A DNA stretch of 64,000 nt, from assembly GCA_947579665.1 (NCBI GenBank), contig OX388346.1, forward strand, positions 88,600,615-88,664,614. Direction: 5' to 3'. The first letter of the stretch is position 1; every line of letters begins with the position of its first letter. The notes beneath the pieces are model-generated. The model made no database searches and was not told where the DNA came from. It worked only from the letters and a program-made list of their open reading frames with translations. Shown here piece after piece: positions 23,258 to 35,109 of the stretch. The position numbers and the translations under genes are program-made. This DNA is from Sympetrum striolatum (taxonomy: Eukaryota > Arthropoda > Insecta > Odonata > Libellulidae).

Positions 23258-26200
23258 ATGACGTATTTCCACAAGACATCAGCTGAGACTGTTTATTATG
23301 CCTACTTCGGTGTACATTTTCTATTGCTTGTGGTATTTTTTTATCCTGAACTTAACAAAAGAACCTTATTTAGAAGGTGTATAATATTTAGATGTTTTCT
23401 AGAAATAAAATAAAATGTGTCATTCCACATTTTGCACAAAGATGGAACGGTACATTCACAAATACAATACAAATATGTAAAGCGACCTCTCTTAAATTAT
23501 TATTTTTAGTTTTACGCGTACTGAGGGATGAGAGAGTGAGCGATTCAACGCTTTCCTAAAGCAAACAGACTAAACCAGACTTTCCTAAACAGAGAAGTCG
23601 TTGGTCAAAACCGGAATTTACTTGAAAGATTAAAGGTTCGTCTTCGTCAAGAACCAGTCACCTTCGCATTCTTCATGCTGCCTTATGGGAAATAACGCGG
23701 ACTATTCTACGGGAGCCATTATATGCTAGAAAAAAAGCATAAAACGCCGAACTCTTCATCCCTTCCTACCTGCTTTGCATAGCATAACTGACCCGGCATA
23801 GCGAGACGTCGAAGGCCCTTCCAGGGAGGGTGGTGGACATATCCGACAGATTTTCGACCATCGCGATCGTAAAAAAAAGACGGATAGATAAATATGGGAA
23901 GTTTTTATGCGAAGGAAAGCGGGTGGATAGATGATGGTGAGACCCTTCGGGGTCGATAAAACGCGGACGGCCCTTTTCGGTGCCTGACCAAAACTCGGCC
24001 CATCCATTTCACTTATTCACGGCTGCTCAACCCTTTACCTGTTCCGAAGCTGCCCCTGCCGATAAGTACGCAGATTTCCAACCTGTGTTTTTTTCCAAGG
24101 GTCTATCTCTGTCCCTTTCTCCACAGTCCTTCCCATAAACATCGCCGGACCGCCCCCTGTCTCGGACTTTGGCGTTCGATATCTTTCAACCATTCGTTAA
24201 GTCGAAGTTTTTTAGGAAATGTGACGGTGTGGGCTAGCAGGAGACGGGCAAACTGAATGGATAGAAGGATTAGAGAGGAAGTGCGAGGTGCAGGACGTTA
24301 GTGGGCTGGGATGGCACCGCTGTGGTAACCATGGGAAAATCCAGCTGGAGAAATTAACAGCGATAACTGGGAGAGGGAGACTGGCAGTGGAGACCATAGA
24401 GGAATCACTCGGCTATGTATAATATGTATGAATTTTGATGCCAATTTAACTACAATACAATATTAATAATTAAACATATTTAAATATTAGTTTGATTTAG
24501 AATTGTTCCATAGAGTAGTGACGAAGTGAAATATGCATATGTTATCATAATAGGCTGCATTAACGAAATTTTATAACATTAGACTCGATATTCGTTCATG
24601 CTCATATCGTGCATACTATTTCATATAAAATCATCCATTATCCTTGTTGCTACCATTATCCTCATTACACTCCCAAAAGCTCATCCATCCCAGAAATGTC
24701 CATCTTTTTTTAGATTCTCCTCATCATTATGATGTAAGTAATTTTAATATTTTACATAGGTGTATACAACCCTTTTAAGCTACCATTTAAATGAATAAAT
24801 ATTCCATATATTTGTATGAAAGAGATGATGTTCAGGAGTGCATGATGAACTTGCGAAACGTTTTAGTTCTCATTTGACAATGTTCTCTGACTGAAAAAAT
24901 TACAATAGCTCTTTCAGGTTTAAATATTTTAGCGCAATTTGTATGTCATTGATTTGGAATTAGAAATTTTTAAAATTAATTTTTAAGCTCGTAATTTATA
25001 ATGCAATGTATTTTTGTTGGAGATACATTATTATCTATATTTTAATTTGTTTCTTATATTAGTATTTGAAGCCACGTATCAACTTCAAAGAGTGTTTCCT
25101 TCTTTGATGTTTCTTTTTTACTCATTTTCATTCTACCTGCCTTACAAATTTATCTCATTATCTGATTTTAAATGCTTCTTCTTATGCATTAATTTTCCAA
25201 ATATTAACCAATAAGATCATTTATAAATTAAAAGAAATTGAGGTATAACATCCCTGCTGAAATTAATCTGTAAGGACGTAACATTTTATTGCTCTCTTAT
25301 CTGCCAGCTTCGTGGAAATTTCTTTCGAATTTAACGTTTAAAATTTAAGACGATTAAAACTTTGATTCTCGTCAACTCCTCTTTGATACAGTATTTAAGC
25401 TGAAGCGTATGTACTTCTTAACAATGGGCTGCATGATGACATCCATTACATTGGAAAATAGAAATTCCTTGTCAGAAGCATTACGCTTGATTGCGAGCAA
25501 TAAAAATGGGAACTTCCTTCTTTTCTAGAAATTTTTCGGGCAAGAATTGGAGATGTCACAGTTATGGCATAAAATACTCAAGAGTGATGATCCAACAAAC
25601 TGCGTAGTAATTTACGTTCACTTACAGATTCACTGAAATATGACGACGACAGGGAAGAAGACAAGGAAGTGGAAAGCTACCGATGTCACCGTAAAGGTAG
25701 TCATTATGAAAACCAGCCAACCCTACTTTGGAACTACAAATTAACTTTAATTTTTCAAATCGAGAAATAGGCACTAAGACGCTCGCGGAAATACACAATC
25801 ACGCACGCACAATCCAGGATAGATTTCCCTGAATAGCCTCGTCATTATATTCTCGTTTCTAAATTGGAAGCTTTTCTTTGTGTAATAAGGACCAATATAA
25901 AGATTTTTATTTCTCAGTCTTCTTCAACTTAATAACAGAAAATTCTATTCTGTTTATGATTTTCAAAGTAATAATTTCATTCCGAAAGCAAGTAGCCATA
26001 TTTCAATTATTTTAAATTAAAATAGCTTTTCTTTCAAACTTTGGGATAAATGCATTGAACGATGATAATGGGCTCATTTTAAAGATAAAATATACTTTCT
26101 CCTCCTTTAGTTTCTATCAAGCTCTCTATCCTTCAGTTCTTTCCATTTCTTCTCCATCTTTGAGTGTTGCCTCCCTCTAAATCTAGCATCAAAAGTAGTG

Positions 26201-26291
26201 AACAGATGTAATAAAAAGCTATTTTCAGGTAATTAAATTAATTCGCCGTAGAGTTCCTTTTAAATAATCTGCATTAGGTGGATTATTACAA
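23258..26291. other. Non-coding; GC-richer patch at 23.75-24.4 kb and one possible mini-exon
   Basis: The patch at 23.75-24.4 kb is rich in CpG and has no recognisable domain in any frame. The only exon-like object is at 25628-25696, listed separately. The remainder is AT-rich with no repeats noted. Confidence 0.5.
25628..25696 (+). other. Possible 69-nt symmetric coding mini-exon (speculative)
   Basis: CTTACAG precedes and GTAGTC follows a 69-nt open segment. In one frame it reads SLKYDDDREEDKEVESYRCH-RK, acidic and charged, unlike the surrounding AT-rich DNA. The length is a multiple of three, with one base of the incoming codon expected from upstream and one carried over, so it could be included or skipped without a frameshift. 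I cannot link it to any neighbouring exon or family. It may be chance. Confidence 0.15.
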
Positions 26292-26303
26292 ACAAACATT
26301 CGA

Positions 26304-26432
26304 GGGCTCCCGGATAGTCATGTGGACAGCGCGTTTGCCTTTGGTGAAAGCGGTCACGGGTTCGATTCCCGGAGGGAGCCCATGTGCGAAATGACCTAAG
26401 CTGTCGAAGCACTTTTAAAAAATACTACTACT
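26304..26432 (+). mobile_element. tRNA-derived SINE with 12-bp target-site duplication
   Basis: The head GGGCTCCC...GGGAGCCC folds like an acceptor stem. The B box GGGTTCGATTCCC is intact, and the body ATGTGCGAAATGACCTAAGC-TGTCGAAGCACTTTTAA is followed by a (TAC)n tail. It is flanked by perfect duplications of ACAAACATTCGA (26292-26303 and 26433-26444). It is about 95% identical to the copy at 11269-11399 and more distant from that at 9786-9936. The A box is only weakly matched, so I do not name the parental tRNA. Confidence 0.93.
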
Positions 26433-26984
26433 ACAAACATTCGACCAGTATGAGAATGAGAACCATGTACTTGAAAGAGCTAATCTGAAAAAATATATGA
26501 GAACTGTTTTTCAGTACTTTCAAAGTAGTATCAACCTTACCAGTTATTCTTTCGTTCAAAATTTAATTTGATTTCACACTTGAGCCATTATGTTTCTCAG
26601 GCACTAATGTCGGTTCTGTTGATTTTATGAAATAGACTCATGATCTCCAAAAATTATCACTTAACATTCTTCAATTGCACACAATTCAATAGGAAAACTT
26701 GATCCTTTTTTCATTATTTCTCATGAGAGGAACTAATTATCAATGTATGAGTCATTATCAGATGTCTTTCAATAGTAGAGTAATTCAGGGACATCATTCT
26801 TAAGGTATTCCATATCCCCATCCTTAGTTACTGAATGCATCCTAGAATACACTAAACCTTTGGTTGGTTGTTCCTGTCTGAAAACCTATCTACTGTTTCT
26901 TTCTTAAAATAAAATGTTTGAATTTCAATAATAAACTTGTTAATCACCTGCTATTCAACCATATAGATTGGAAATTCATAATTA

Positions 26985-27503
26985 CAGTAGAACTCCAATT
27001 ATCCAAATCAATTGGGACCGGACCCCATTCGGATAATTAATTAACTTCTGTATGTACATTGAAAACGGGAGAAAAATAATTACATATATAGTATAAAAAG
27101 AGCTATGTATTAATTAATTTAAAAAAATGGTAACACTTTGGCATGCTGGCAGGTCTATTCAGTTTCTACTGTTATGCTTACCACGTCAGCGAATTTAGAA
27201 CTGCTATATTATCATGATTAGGGTCTTTATTAGGCGAGATTGAGACTAAAGAGTCTCCTCTTCCATCTAACCTGTCGTTAAGTTGTTACATTATTATAAT
27301 TATATTACATGTATCAATGAAACTTAGAGGAAAATGGAAGAAAATTTAAGAAGGGATTGCAGATGTAAAATAACCTAAGAAAAGCTTAGGAAAAAATATC
27401 CGCTGCAGGAAAACACCCGCAAAGAATGGTAGATGGTGTCCTAAAGTGATTCGGATAATCAGCAATTAAGATAGTCGAAGTTTGGATAATTGGAGCTCTA
27501 CTG
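26985..27503. mobile_element. pogo/Tigger-like MITE, about 519 bp, TA duplication
   Basis: The terminal inverted repeats CAGTAGAACTCCAATTATCC (left) and its complement at the right end match at 22 of 23 positions. TA dinucleotides flank both sides (26983-26984 and 27504-27505). A terminus CAGT-GAACTCCAATTATCC with a TA target is characteristic of the pogo/Tigger branch of Tc1/mariner transposons. Subterminal GATTCGGATAAT-type words recur inside both ends. No transposase frame remains, so this is a non-autonomous or internally deleted copy. Confidence 0.88.
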
Positions 27504-27505
27504 TA

Positions 27506-30500
27506 TATATAAGTTCAGCTGATGACCCACTTGAAAACCATATCTCATACAAAATATAGGTATTAGGACATGGTTAATCATTAAATCTCATTAAATGAGT
27601 TACTTCTTACATTTTATAATTGTCTATGGTTTAGCTTTTATATTTCACATTAGCTGTATAATCATTTACCCTCCCTCTCTATCTTCCATGATTATCTGCA
27701 GATACTTAGCAATTGCAGCATAATGCATCTTGATAAAGATAGCCAGACTCAAACGTGATTTGTCCAGGAATAACTCAGCAGAAAGTGGTAATCCTAGTCA
27801 TGATGATTATGCTCATGATCTGAGGTACTCAAATTTGGAAAGTAATGTTTACCTTCGTTAAGTTTGGTAATAATTTATCCCTGCAATTGATGGTTATCTA
27901 TATATCCATCTTCTGAAGATTTTAAAAACTTTAGCTAGCTTTCCATTTGTAATGAACCTTAGGGGATTGTAACTGATGTCCTTTGGCTTTTGAAAAAATC
28001 TGGCAAATGCCTAGTGTGATTTTTTCATTCGTTTAACACAATGCCTGCTTAAAAAGTAAATGTGCATAAAGAAAAATATAAATATGAAATACATTGAAAA
28101 GAGATTTAAAAAAGTCTTTAGAAGGACAGTGGATAATAGAACTAAAGTAAACTAGAACTAGAGTAAAAGTAAGGAAAAATTATACACCATAACAAAACAT
28201 TGTCAGTCTTCTTGTGTGTAGTACCTTAGGTTGGAGATGAACTCTTCTGAAGATAAGCATAATATTATCTCATTAAAGATAATGAAGGCAATATAAGGAT
28301 GAATGTATAGATGAAGCATTCCAAAGTCTGTTAAGGGTGGAGGAATATCTGAATTTTGCCTGTCTTGAGAAGTGTCTGGATATTTGAGTCATTCCATAAA
28401 AATACCCTCTTTTGCACTTGTAGTGCAATTTAGCACCACCTTTTTAGAGCTTGCAATTCTTTAAAGTTTTCCTGTTAAGAATTCAGGCGGTATATCCTTG
28501 GGGGATAATACATCATACATTAATATATGTATCTTAATAGGAGTCTTTCAGATATTTTGCATTTAATGACGAAGAGTCTATTAACATAAAAATCAGCAAA
28601 TAGTAGTATTTTTTAATCAAATTTCAGAAGTAGATTCCAATTCTTACCTTTACCAGTCTGCATTTACCTGATCACCCTACTTTTTGTCCTCTTGTTAAGA
28701 GGACAGAAATTGAATACTTCAGTTGAATCAATTGCAATAATTTACCAATCTCCAGTTAATTAAAATCTCTTCTATCTAGAGCAACTTTATCCAAATAATG
28801 CAATTTGAATAGTGTAAATTGTTTCGTTGATTAATTTTATATCTTATCAATATGTTTGTGTTTCGAGTGATAAACCATTATGCTATTTAGTGCTAAAGGA
28901 AGGGATAAAACAAAGCCGCTCAACTGAAATGTATGGCTCATAAATTTGCAAACTATGCAGTGAAACCAACTAATTGATTTTAGATAATCATTGTCCACTC
29001 CATTTTCAAAGTTAAATTGTATCACAATGGTCATAAAAGTATTTCATTCACTGTGATTGTCCAAGTTATTCATGCAATACTTTCTGTAACTAATTTCTAA
29101 TTTAACTCTCTAAGTCTTATAGAGTTTGGTTTTGCTGTTGTTTTTTAGTCATTAAAAAGATTGATTTCCAAATTTTTAACCTCCACCAATGTCTCATTTT
29201 AATCTGAAATAAGTATTAAAATACTATATAAATGAGAATTTAATTTTAACCATCCATTGCTGATGTTTACTGTTTTTTTTTAGTTAAGATTATAGTTACC
29301 AATACCTGTTCTCAAAGTGTATTGATTCTGATAAAATGCTTTGCTTTTTAAGTTTATCTATTGAAAACAACTTCCATTAATTTCTAATGTTTAGTTGAAT
29401 CCTAACGATTATATAAACAAAAAACATGATGTGCTTATTGATCTTCATTTGTAAAAAGAAAACATCAAAATATGTATTACATTTTTGTAAAAAATGTACA
29501 TGTGAAGAAATGAATATAATTTGCAAAGAATAAATATATATGTCAAATTTATTTTAGAGGTATGAAAATGGTTCATCAATTTAACTCTTTTATTATGAAA
29601 ATATGTCATAACATAACATAACATACTTTCGGCCACAAATGTATTTCTTGATTAAATTTGTATTATATGATATCTACATTAATTAGACCAGCCAAAAATT
29701 AGTTTCAGTAAGAAATAATTATGTTGAGTTGCGAGGGTTTGTGTACAACTAGTGTAAAGCAGGTAGTATCACTTAATTACCTCTCTTTGGTAAAGGGTTA
29801 AATTTTAAGTTCCGTGTATAAGTCTACCCCTTGTTTTTGAGAGATTTTTATAGGCTTCAAAGGTCAACTTATATGCCAGCATATACGATATTTGCTTTAC
29901 TTATAGCTAAGCTACCTTGATCTGAATTATCACATTCTTTTCAGAAAGAAGACCACATTATTGCTCTTAAAGAAATCTAATTCAAATGACAATCAGAATC
30001 AGAGTCATTTAGAATTTTAATAATAGAATAATACCAGAATAATTTTTCAATCTTCAGTACTTGTTAATAATTTTAAATTGAGAAAATCTTTTGGTGAGAA
30101 TGAAGTATTTCAAGGATACATGCACCTTGGTTGAAAATAATGACTCCACATATGCTAAAACAATTACTCAGAAGGATTAATGGAGGTACTGATTCACATA
30201 CAAATAACACATATTCTCATAAAGATTTAAATTTTTATTTAGTTTACATAGAAATAAAAGAAATACAGAAATATCTTTTTATAAAATTTATTATTGTTAC
30301 TTTAGGTTATTACCTCTTACATTGATATTTTGGGCCATTATTTTAATGAATTCTTTTGATTCAATTTATATACAAAAATCAATTATGATCTCATAATGCA
30401 TCTGTGATGGGATTAAATAAATAATTACCTATAACTAAATTAAGAAGTTTTGCAAAAAATGTACATTAACCAACTGAATTTAATGATCATTTTACTGTAA

Positions 30501-30979
30501 ATTGTATGTCTCTATTATAAAAGAAGAAGTTTCCAAATGGCTGAAAATCATGTAAGAGGTATAGGTTATTTCAATCTTTAAGAAACTACATTTGCAGGTA
30601 CAAGGATTTTTTTTATTTTCAATAGTTCCTCCTTACAGTAAAGTAGAAAGTACATGGTTGTAATCATCTTTTAGAAAAGAAGTAAACATTTTATTGATAT
30701 GTGATTTTTACTCCCTTGGAAGTGTCTGAGAATTCAGGTCTGTTGTTTCATTTATGTCCTTAGAGTTTAAACTTGTGCATCTAAGAGTCAAATTTGAATC
30801 TAATAAGTCTACAAATGAAAATTTTTGATCTTATTAAGGGAAGCATTTTGGACATTTTGCTTTATACCACTACAATCGAAATTTCCTGGGCATTCCATTT
30901 GAGTTGAAGGGTTTCAGTGGAAAATTCAGATTTTTAATGGTATTTGTCTTTAGTATGAAATCTAGATGATCAGGTGTTA
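27506..30979. other. Strongly CpG-depleted gene-free block
   Basis: Only about a dozen CpG dinucleotides were counted by eye in 3.5 kb, with none at about 29.94-30.84 kb, well below the expectation from base composition. Similar depletion is seen here only across PEX7, TTLL2 and the DNA between them. No exon, tRNA or repeat other than the remnant at 29811-29890 was recognised. (ATAAC)n occurs at 29607-29625. Confidence 0.6.
29811..29890. mobile_element. Probable short DNA-transposon remnant with degenerate termini
   Basis: GTGTATAAGTCTACCCC at the left and GGTCAACTTATATGCC at the right are imperfect inverted copies of a GGC-TATAAGT-GACC motif, with only a few tens of bases between. A single similar end (CGGCGTATAAGTCGACC) occurs in PEX7 intron 6 at about 57309-57332. 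No duplication or coding remnant is visible. Confidence 0.4.
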
Positions 30980-31110
30980 CTTTGTGGAAAGCCATTTTAG
31001 ATAATGAAGAAAAACAAAGTAATTTCCCACACTTTTATTTTATTGACAACCGGTTTCGCTACCAGAGTAGCATCTGAAGATGTGGAAAATTACATTGTTT
31101 TTCTGTCTTC
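30980..31110. repeat. Foldback element, same family as the hairpin in PEX7 intron 5
   Basis: An inverted pair AGAAAAACAAAGTAATTTCCC (31008-31030) and its near complement (31082-31104) match at about 21 of 23 positions and enclose AACCGGTTTCGCTACC and CATCTGAAGATG. The flanking word GTGGAAAGCCATTT, the ACCGGTTTC core and the CATCTTCAG-type sequence also occur in the large hairpin at 56658-56816. The two are therefore probably copies of one element. Confidence 0.7.
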
Positions 31111-34100
31111 AGTAGTTCAGATCTTTAATAACGTTTAAAAGTTTTTAAGGGCTTTTCCTATAACTAAGCTAATGCAAAAACTATTATGTGTATTTTTCAG
31201 AAGCATATTATACTTATAATGCCTGAATCATCAGATTAATTTCTCCAGAATCACAAAATTATTTATTCCTCTGTATATTAAACATTATTGATCACTCCAG
31301 TTATAATTATATCTTATTATATACAATAGTAGTGTACCTTCTCCCTCATTGTACCTATCTTTACAGTTAAGAAATATCAAATTTTTAAATAATATGGGAT
31401 CATATTATTTCTACCGGAGTTCCACAAAGTTAAGGCTTCTTCAATTGAATTTTAAATTTTATATTTCTTGATAAATTCAGTAAGAGAAAAATGTTTTAGA
31501 AAGTAATTAGGCTAAATCTAGAGAACTCCACATTGGATGAGGTACTCTCATACACCTGACTCATTAAAAAGTACTATTTTTACTCTGTTTTTTCTTCATT
31601 TTCCCTTGATGCTAAAAAATATGCATTCTAAAATAATATTTCTGTCACTGGTTGGTTAATGATACTTCATTCACCCTGTATTTTCAGTGTCAACCTACAG
31701 CTAACCCAATGAATATCCATCCTCCCAACTGAAGTGGAAGTGATGGATTCACTTCAAGTAGAAAATCAGCTGAAGAAGATGTTATCTATTTGAGCTTGTG
31801 TTTTCCCCTTTCCGTATTATATCTGCAAAGCTCCATTTGAAAGGAATCACACTCCATTTTCTAAGCAAAGAAAATCTTTCCGTTAAACTCCATATGGATG
31901 AATTCAGAAACAGATGTTTTTTGCACTCATCTTTGAGTTACTCTCTATCAGTCCTTACTATCGTAATAAATATCGCAAAATGTAATTTTATGAAAGTCTC
32001 TCAATGAGAGTAAGATAATTCAGTATATATATATTTAATGGTTCCTTCTGTCCTATCTTCTTCATCCTATTGTCTGATTTACCGTACCCTGCTTCCTTCT
32101 ATCCACAGTCGATTCTATTTTATTTAAAAACCTTGTTTGGTAAGATTCATCATATGAATATTAGTAGGACACTCTTCAAAGTAATAATCGCAAAGTAGTT
32201 TCTGCATTTAATCTAAAGAAACACATTGAATCTCAACGGAAAAGGGAAATCAGTTAAGAAATGTTATTTGGGCAATGTCTCTTTGAACAGTTGCTCAAAT
32301 CGGATTATGTGGAAGTTTATTTCAACAGATTAACGGATGCGAAGTGCTCAATTTTTATAATTTTTTCGTGAAACTTTCGGGTCGTTTGTGGGTTTGAGTG
32401 GAAACCCGAAGAAAATTATTGCTAGGGAAACATTCAGAGAGTCTACGAAAGGAAGGGAATCAAAATCAGAGTTAGTTTAGGACAAAGGAAATAAAGGTTT
32501 AGTTTAAATCCGCTGACCGAGAAATGCGATTGCGGCGAGAGCACATGATGTATGGCTGTGGAGCTTAAAAGGGGAAGCTCCGACCCTCCGAAGGAGATTC
32601 TTGGTGCGTCATAATTAAGGGTCAGATGGATCGAGGGACGCTAGGAGAAGTCATCCCCAGGTATACTGGCTCTTCATCCCATGGAGGCTAGTAAGACACA
32701 GAAACTTCTGATGATCTAACATTAAACGCGGAAGAGTAGTGTAATTCGTTCTAATTTTCAGAAGAACTATTAAATGGAAGAAATTGATATTTATAATCCT
32801 CTAATTATTCGAACATCCTTCTGTAAATGTGTCCTTTTTAATTACGTTCGATTATCGGAGAGATGCATATTTCCTCGAAGGTAGCAATTGAATCATATGG
32901 CTCATGGCTTAGGATACAAGGAATAGTATGGAAGTACTTTTAAGACTAGAATTTATATGCCCTAATTTTACCGTCTCAGATTTCATTCAAACGCTAACCT
33001 TACCAAAAGTCAATCAACTGAATAGATTTGGAAACATGCAATAAAATGCCACTAGAATTCAGAAGTTAGGAATTTTTGTGTCACGCATAAGAATGAATAT
33101 TTATATTCCTACGTAGCAATTCCTTTGCTTAGTAAACATATGATTTTTTAATTATATATATCAGCAATATAACACCACAAAATAAGAAGAAGAAAACTCC
33201 CAGTGAGAACTCAGTAAATAATATCCTTATTTTGCAGATGTATGTGTATGTGTGTGTGTATATATATATATACACACACACACATAAAATATTATGTAAA
33301 TCATCTTCAGGAATTCTCAAGTATTGTCATACTTTATTCGTTGTTTAGCTGTAAAATGGGATGGAATTATTGGGAAAATGTGAACATATTTCCTCATAAA
33401 TAAGTACAGAACTCTGTCTTGAAGGATGTGTGAGAGAATGCATCCGGGAGACTTTTAGAGGATTTTGCAAATGTCGGACTTAAACCAACGAGCTTCTCTC
33501 ACGTATACTTCGCTGCCTATCAGACACTTCCAAACAGAAATTCTGCTCATTATTAGGCTAGAGAAGGATATCTCCCTCATTCCATTCCCGGGAATCCACC
33601 AATGAGGTTCAAGTGACCCCGGAGAAAGGATTCCAGCGGTGTGAGGGTAAGGAAACATGAAAGGGTTAAGAGAGGTAGGGGTGAATGAGGTAATGACCGG
33701 ACACAACAATCGTAAAGAGGCGTGTTGCTCTGCCCTAAAAGGGATAGAGGGACGCTGGGGAGAAGCGGAAGGACGAAGGCAAAAAAGTGGTAGATGGATA
33801 GATAGGAAATGTCCGAACCCATAGGGCGACCTCTCGAATAATTATTTTTTTCGAGCGGATTTCCTTTTGGTCGCCGATGTCCGTGCGGACCCTTCGATGC
33901 CGTTGAATCCATCGGCTGAAGAACGAGTCCCGATGGGGTCTCCTGAGCGGGTCGATAATAGGGAAAGTAAAAAAATATGTGAAGGACTAAAGGGTGAAGA
34001 TAAATGGACAGTCCCTTATGCATACGCTTGCCTACTTCCTCTCCTCTACTCCACTGTACACTTCCGGTTCAGGGTTCGGAAATTTCGAAAATCATCGACT

Positions 34101-34980
34101 AGTAAATATTTTATCATATTCTTAAATATTTTTATAGAAATGTAAAGAGGAATGAAATAGCGACAGACTAGTAAATTTTAAGGTTTACTCGCTCTTGACT
34201 TGGTCTATCCTGTGCGAAATTGAAAAATGACGTATTTTTACTATAGATTCCAATTTAATGTGATATTAATTAGAAGTTTGCCCCGTCATAAAGGAGGATG
34301 TCACAGTTCACAAATTGTCAGTCTTTGCATCCGATTCCGTAAATATCTGGTTAAAACTATGGGTCCACTTCGTCTCTTCTATCGCAGGAGAGATATCGCA
34401 GTATAAATAGCGTATTTTATTGCTGTGGTATGATAGGAAAAATTTGGGTTCAGGTTATATATTTAAAATGTTTAGTTTTAAATGTTTAAATTTACTAATG
34501 ATATTGAATTTCACCCCGTAGAAATGGAGGGTGAGTCGAGTGGAGGAGTATAAAGGAAGACTCCCTATTTTCCCACATAAGACATTTCTGCATCTGCATT
34601 ATTATAATATGATGACAATTTATCTCGCAATATTATAATAATATTATGATGAATTGAATGCTTACCCGGTGATTCATTTGCAATAGTATGACTGTGATTC
34701 ACTGCTTTAGGAAGTCCCTGAAAGACATAGGGATAGGGAGGTCTATACTGCTAATTAAATGATTGGCTTTCAACTCGTCGCTGGAGGGAAAATAAGAATT
34801 AATGTACTTTGGTAATATGTATACTTATAATCATTACCACTTTGCTTGCAATGTTATCTTTGTTACAATTTTCAGATGCAAATAATGTCATCAACATAGA
34901 AATTTATAATTTTTTGGATGATATTCAAAGTTTCATCCACTGCAGTGCTGATGAAAGGGTACTATGGATAAGGATATCAA
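31111..34980. other. Non-coding; CpG rises again after about 32.2 kb
   Basis: The first part is still CpG-poor. From about 32.2 kb CpG frequency returns to normal, and a GC-richer patch lies at 33.5-34.0 kb with overlapping open frames (for example 33577-34023 minus, 148 codons) and no recognisable domain. A palindromic microsatellite (33241-33285) is listed separately. No gene is supported. Confidence 0.5.
33241..33285. repeat. Palindromic (TG)n(TA)n(CA)n microsatellite
   Basis: TGTGTGTG, then a TATATATATATA core, then CACACACACA form a self-complementary simple repeat that could extrude as a hairpin. Confidence 0.9.
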
Positions 34981-35109
34981 AGGGTACTATTTTAAAAATC
35001 GATGAAGAAATATGATGCTGTATAAAATTGCACCAAAAACATGATCACATTAATAAATTCTGTGGGAAGTAGACATCATATTTCTTCTCCGATTTTTAAA
35101 GGGCACCCT
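34981..35109. repeat. 36-37-bp inverted repeat
   Basis: The left arm 34981-35017 and right arm 35074-35109 pair imperfectly. The best 24 bp (AAAAATCGATGAAGAAATATG-type; 34994-35017 against 35074-35097) match at 22 positions, and AGGGT-type ends extend the pairing. The loop is about 56 nt. AGGGTACTAT is also repeated directly just upstream at about 34957. Probably a MITE or foldback remnant. Confidence 0.75.

Noticed and set aside
33577..34023. A 148-residue open frame on the minus strand
   Set aside because: Low-complexity Pro/Leu/Ser-rich translation of a purine-rich patch, with no family signature.
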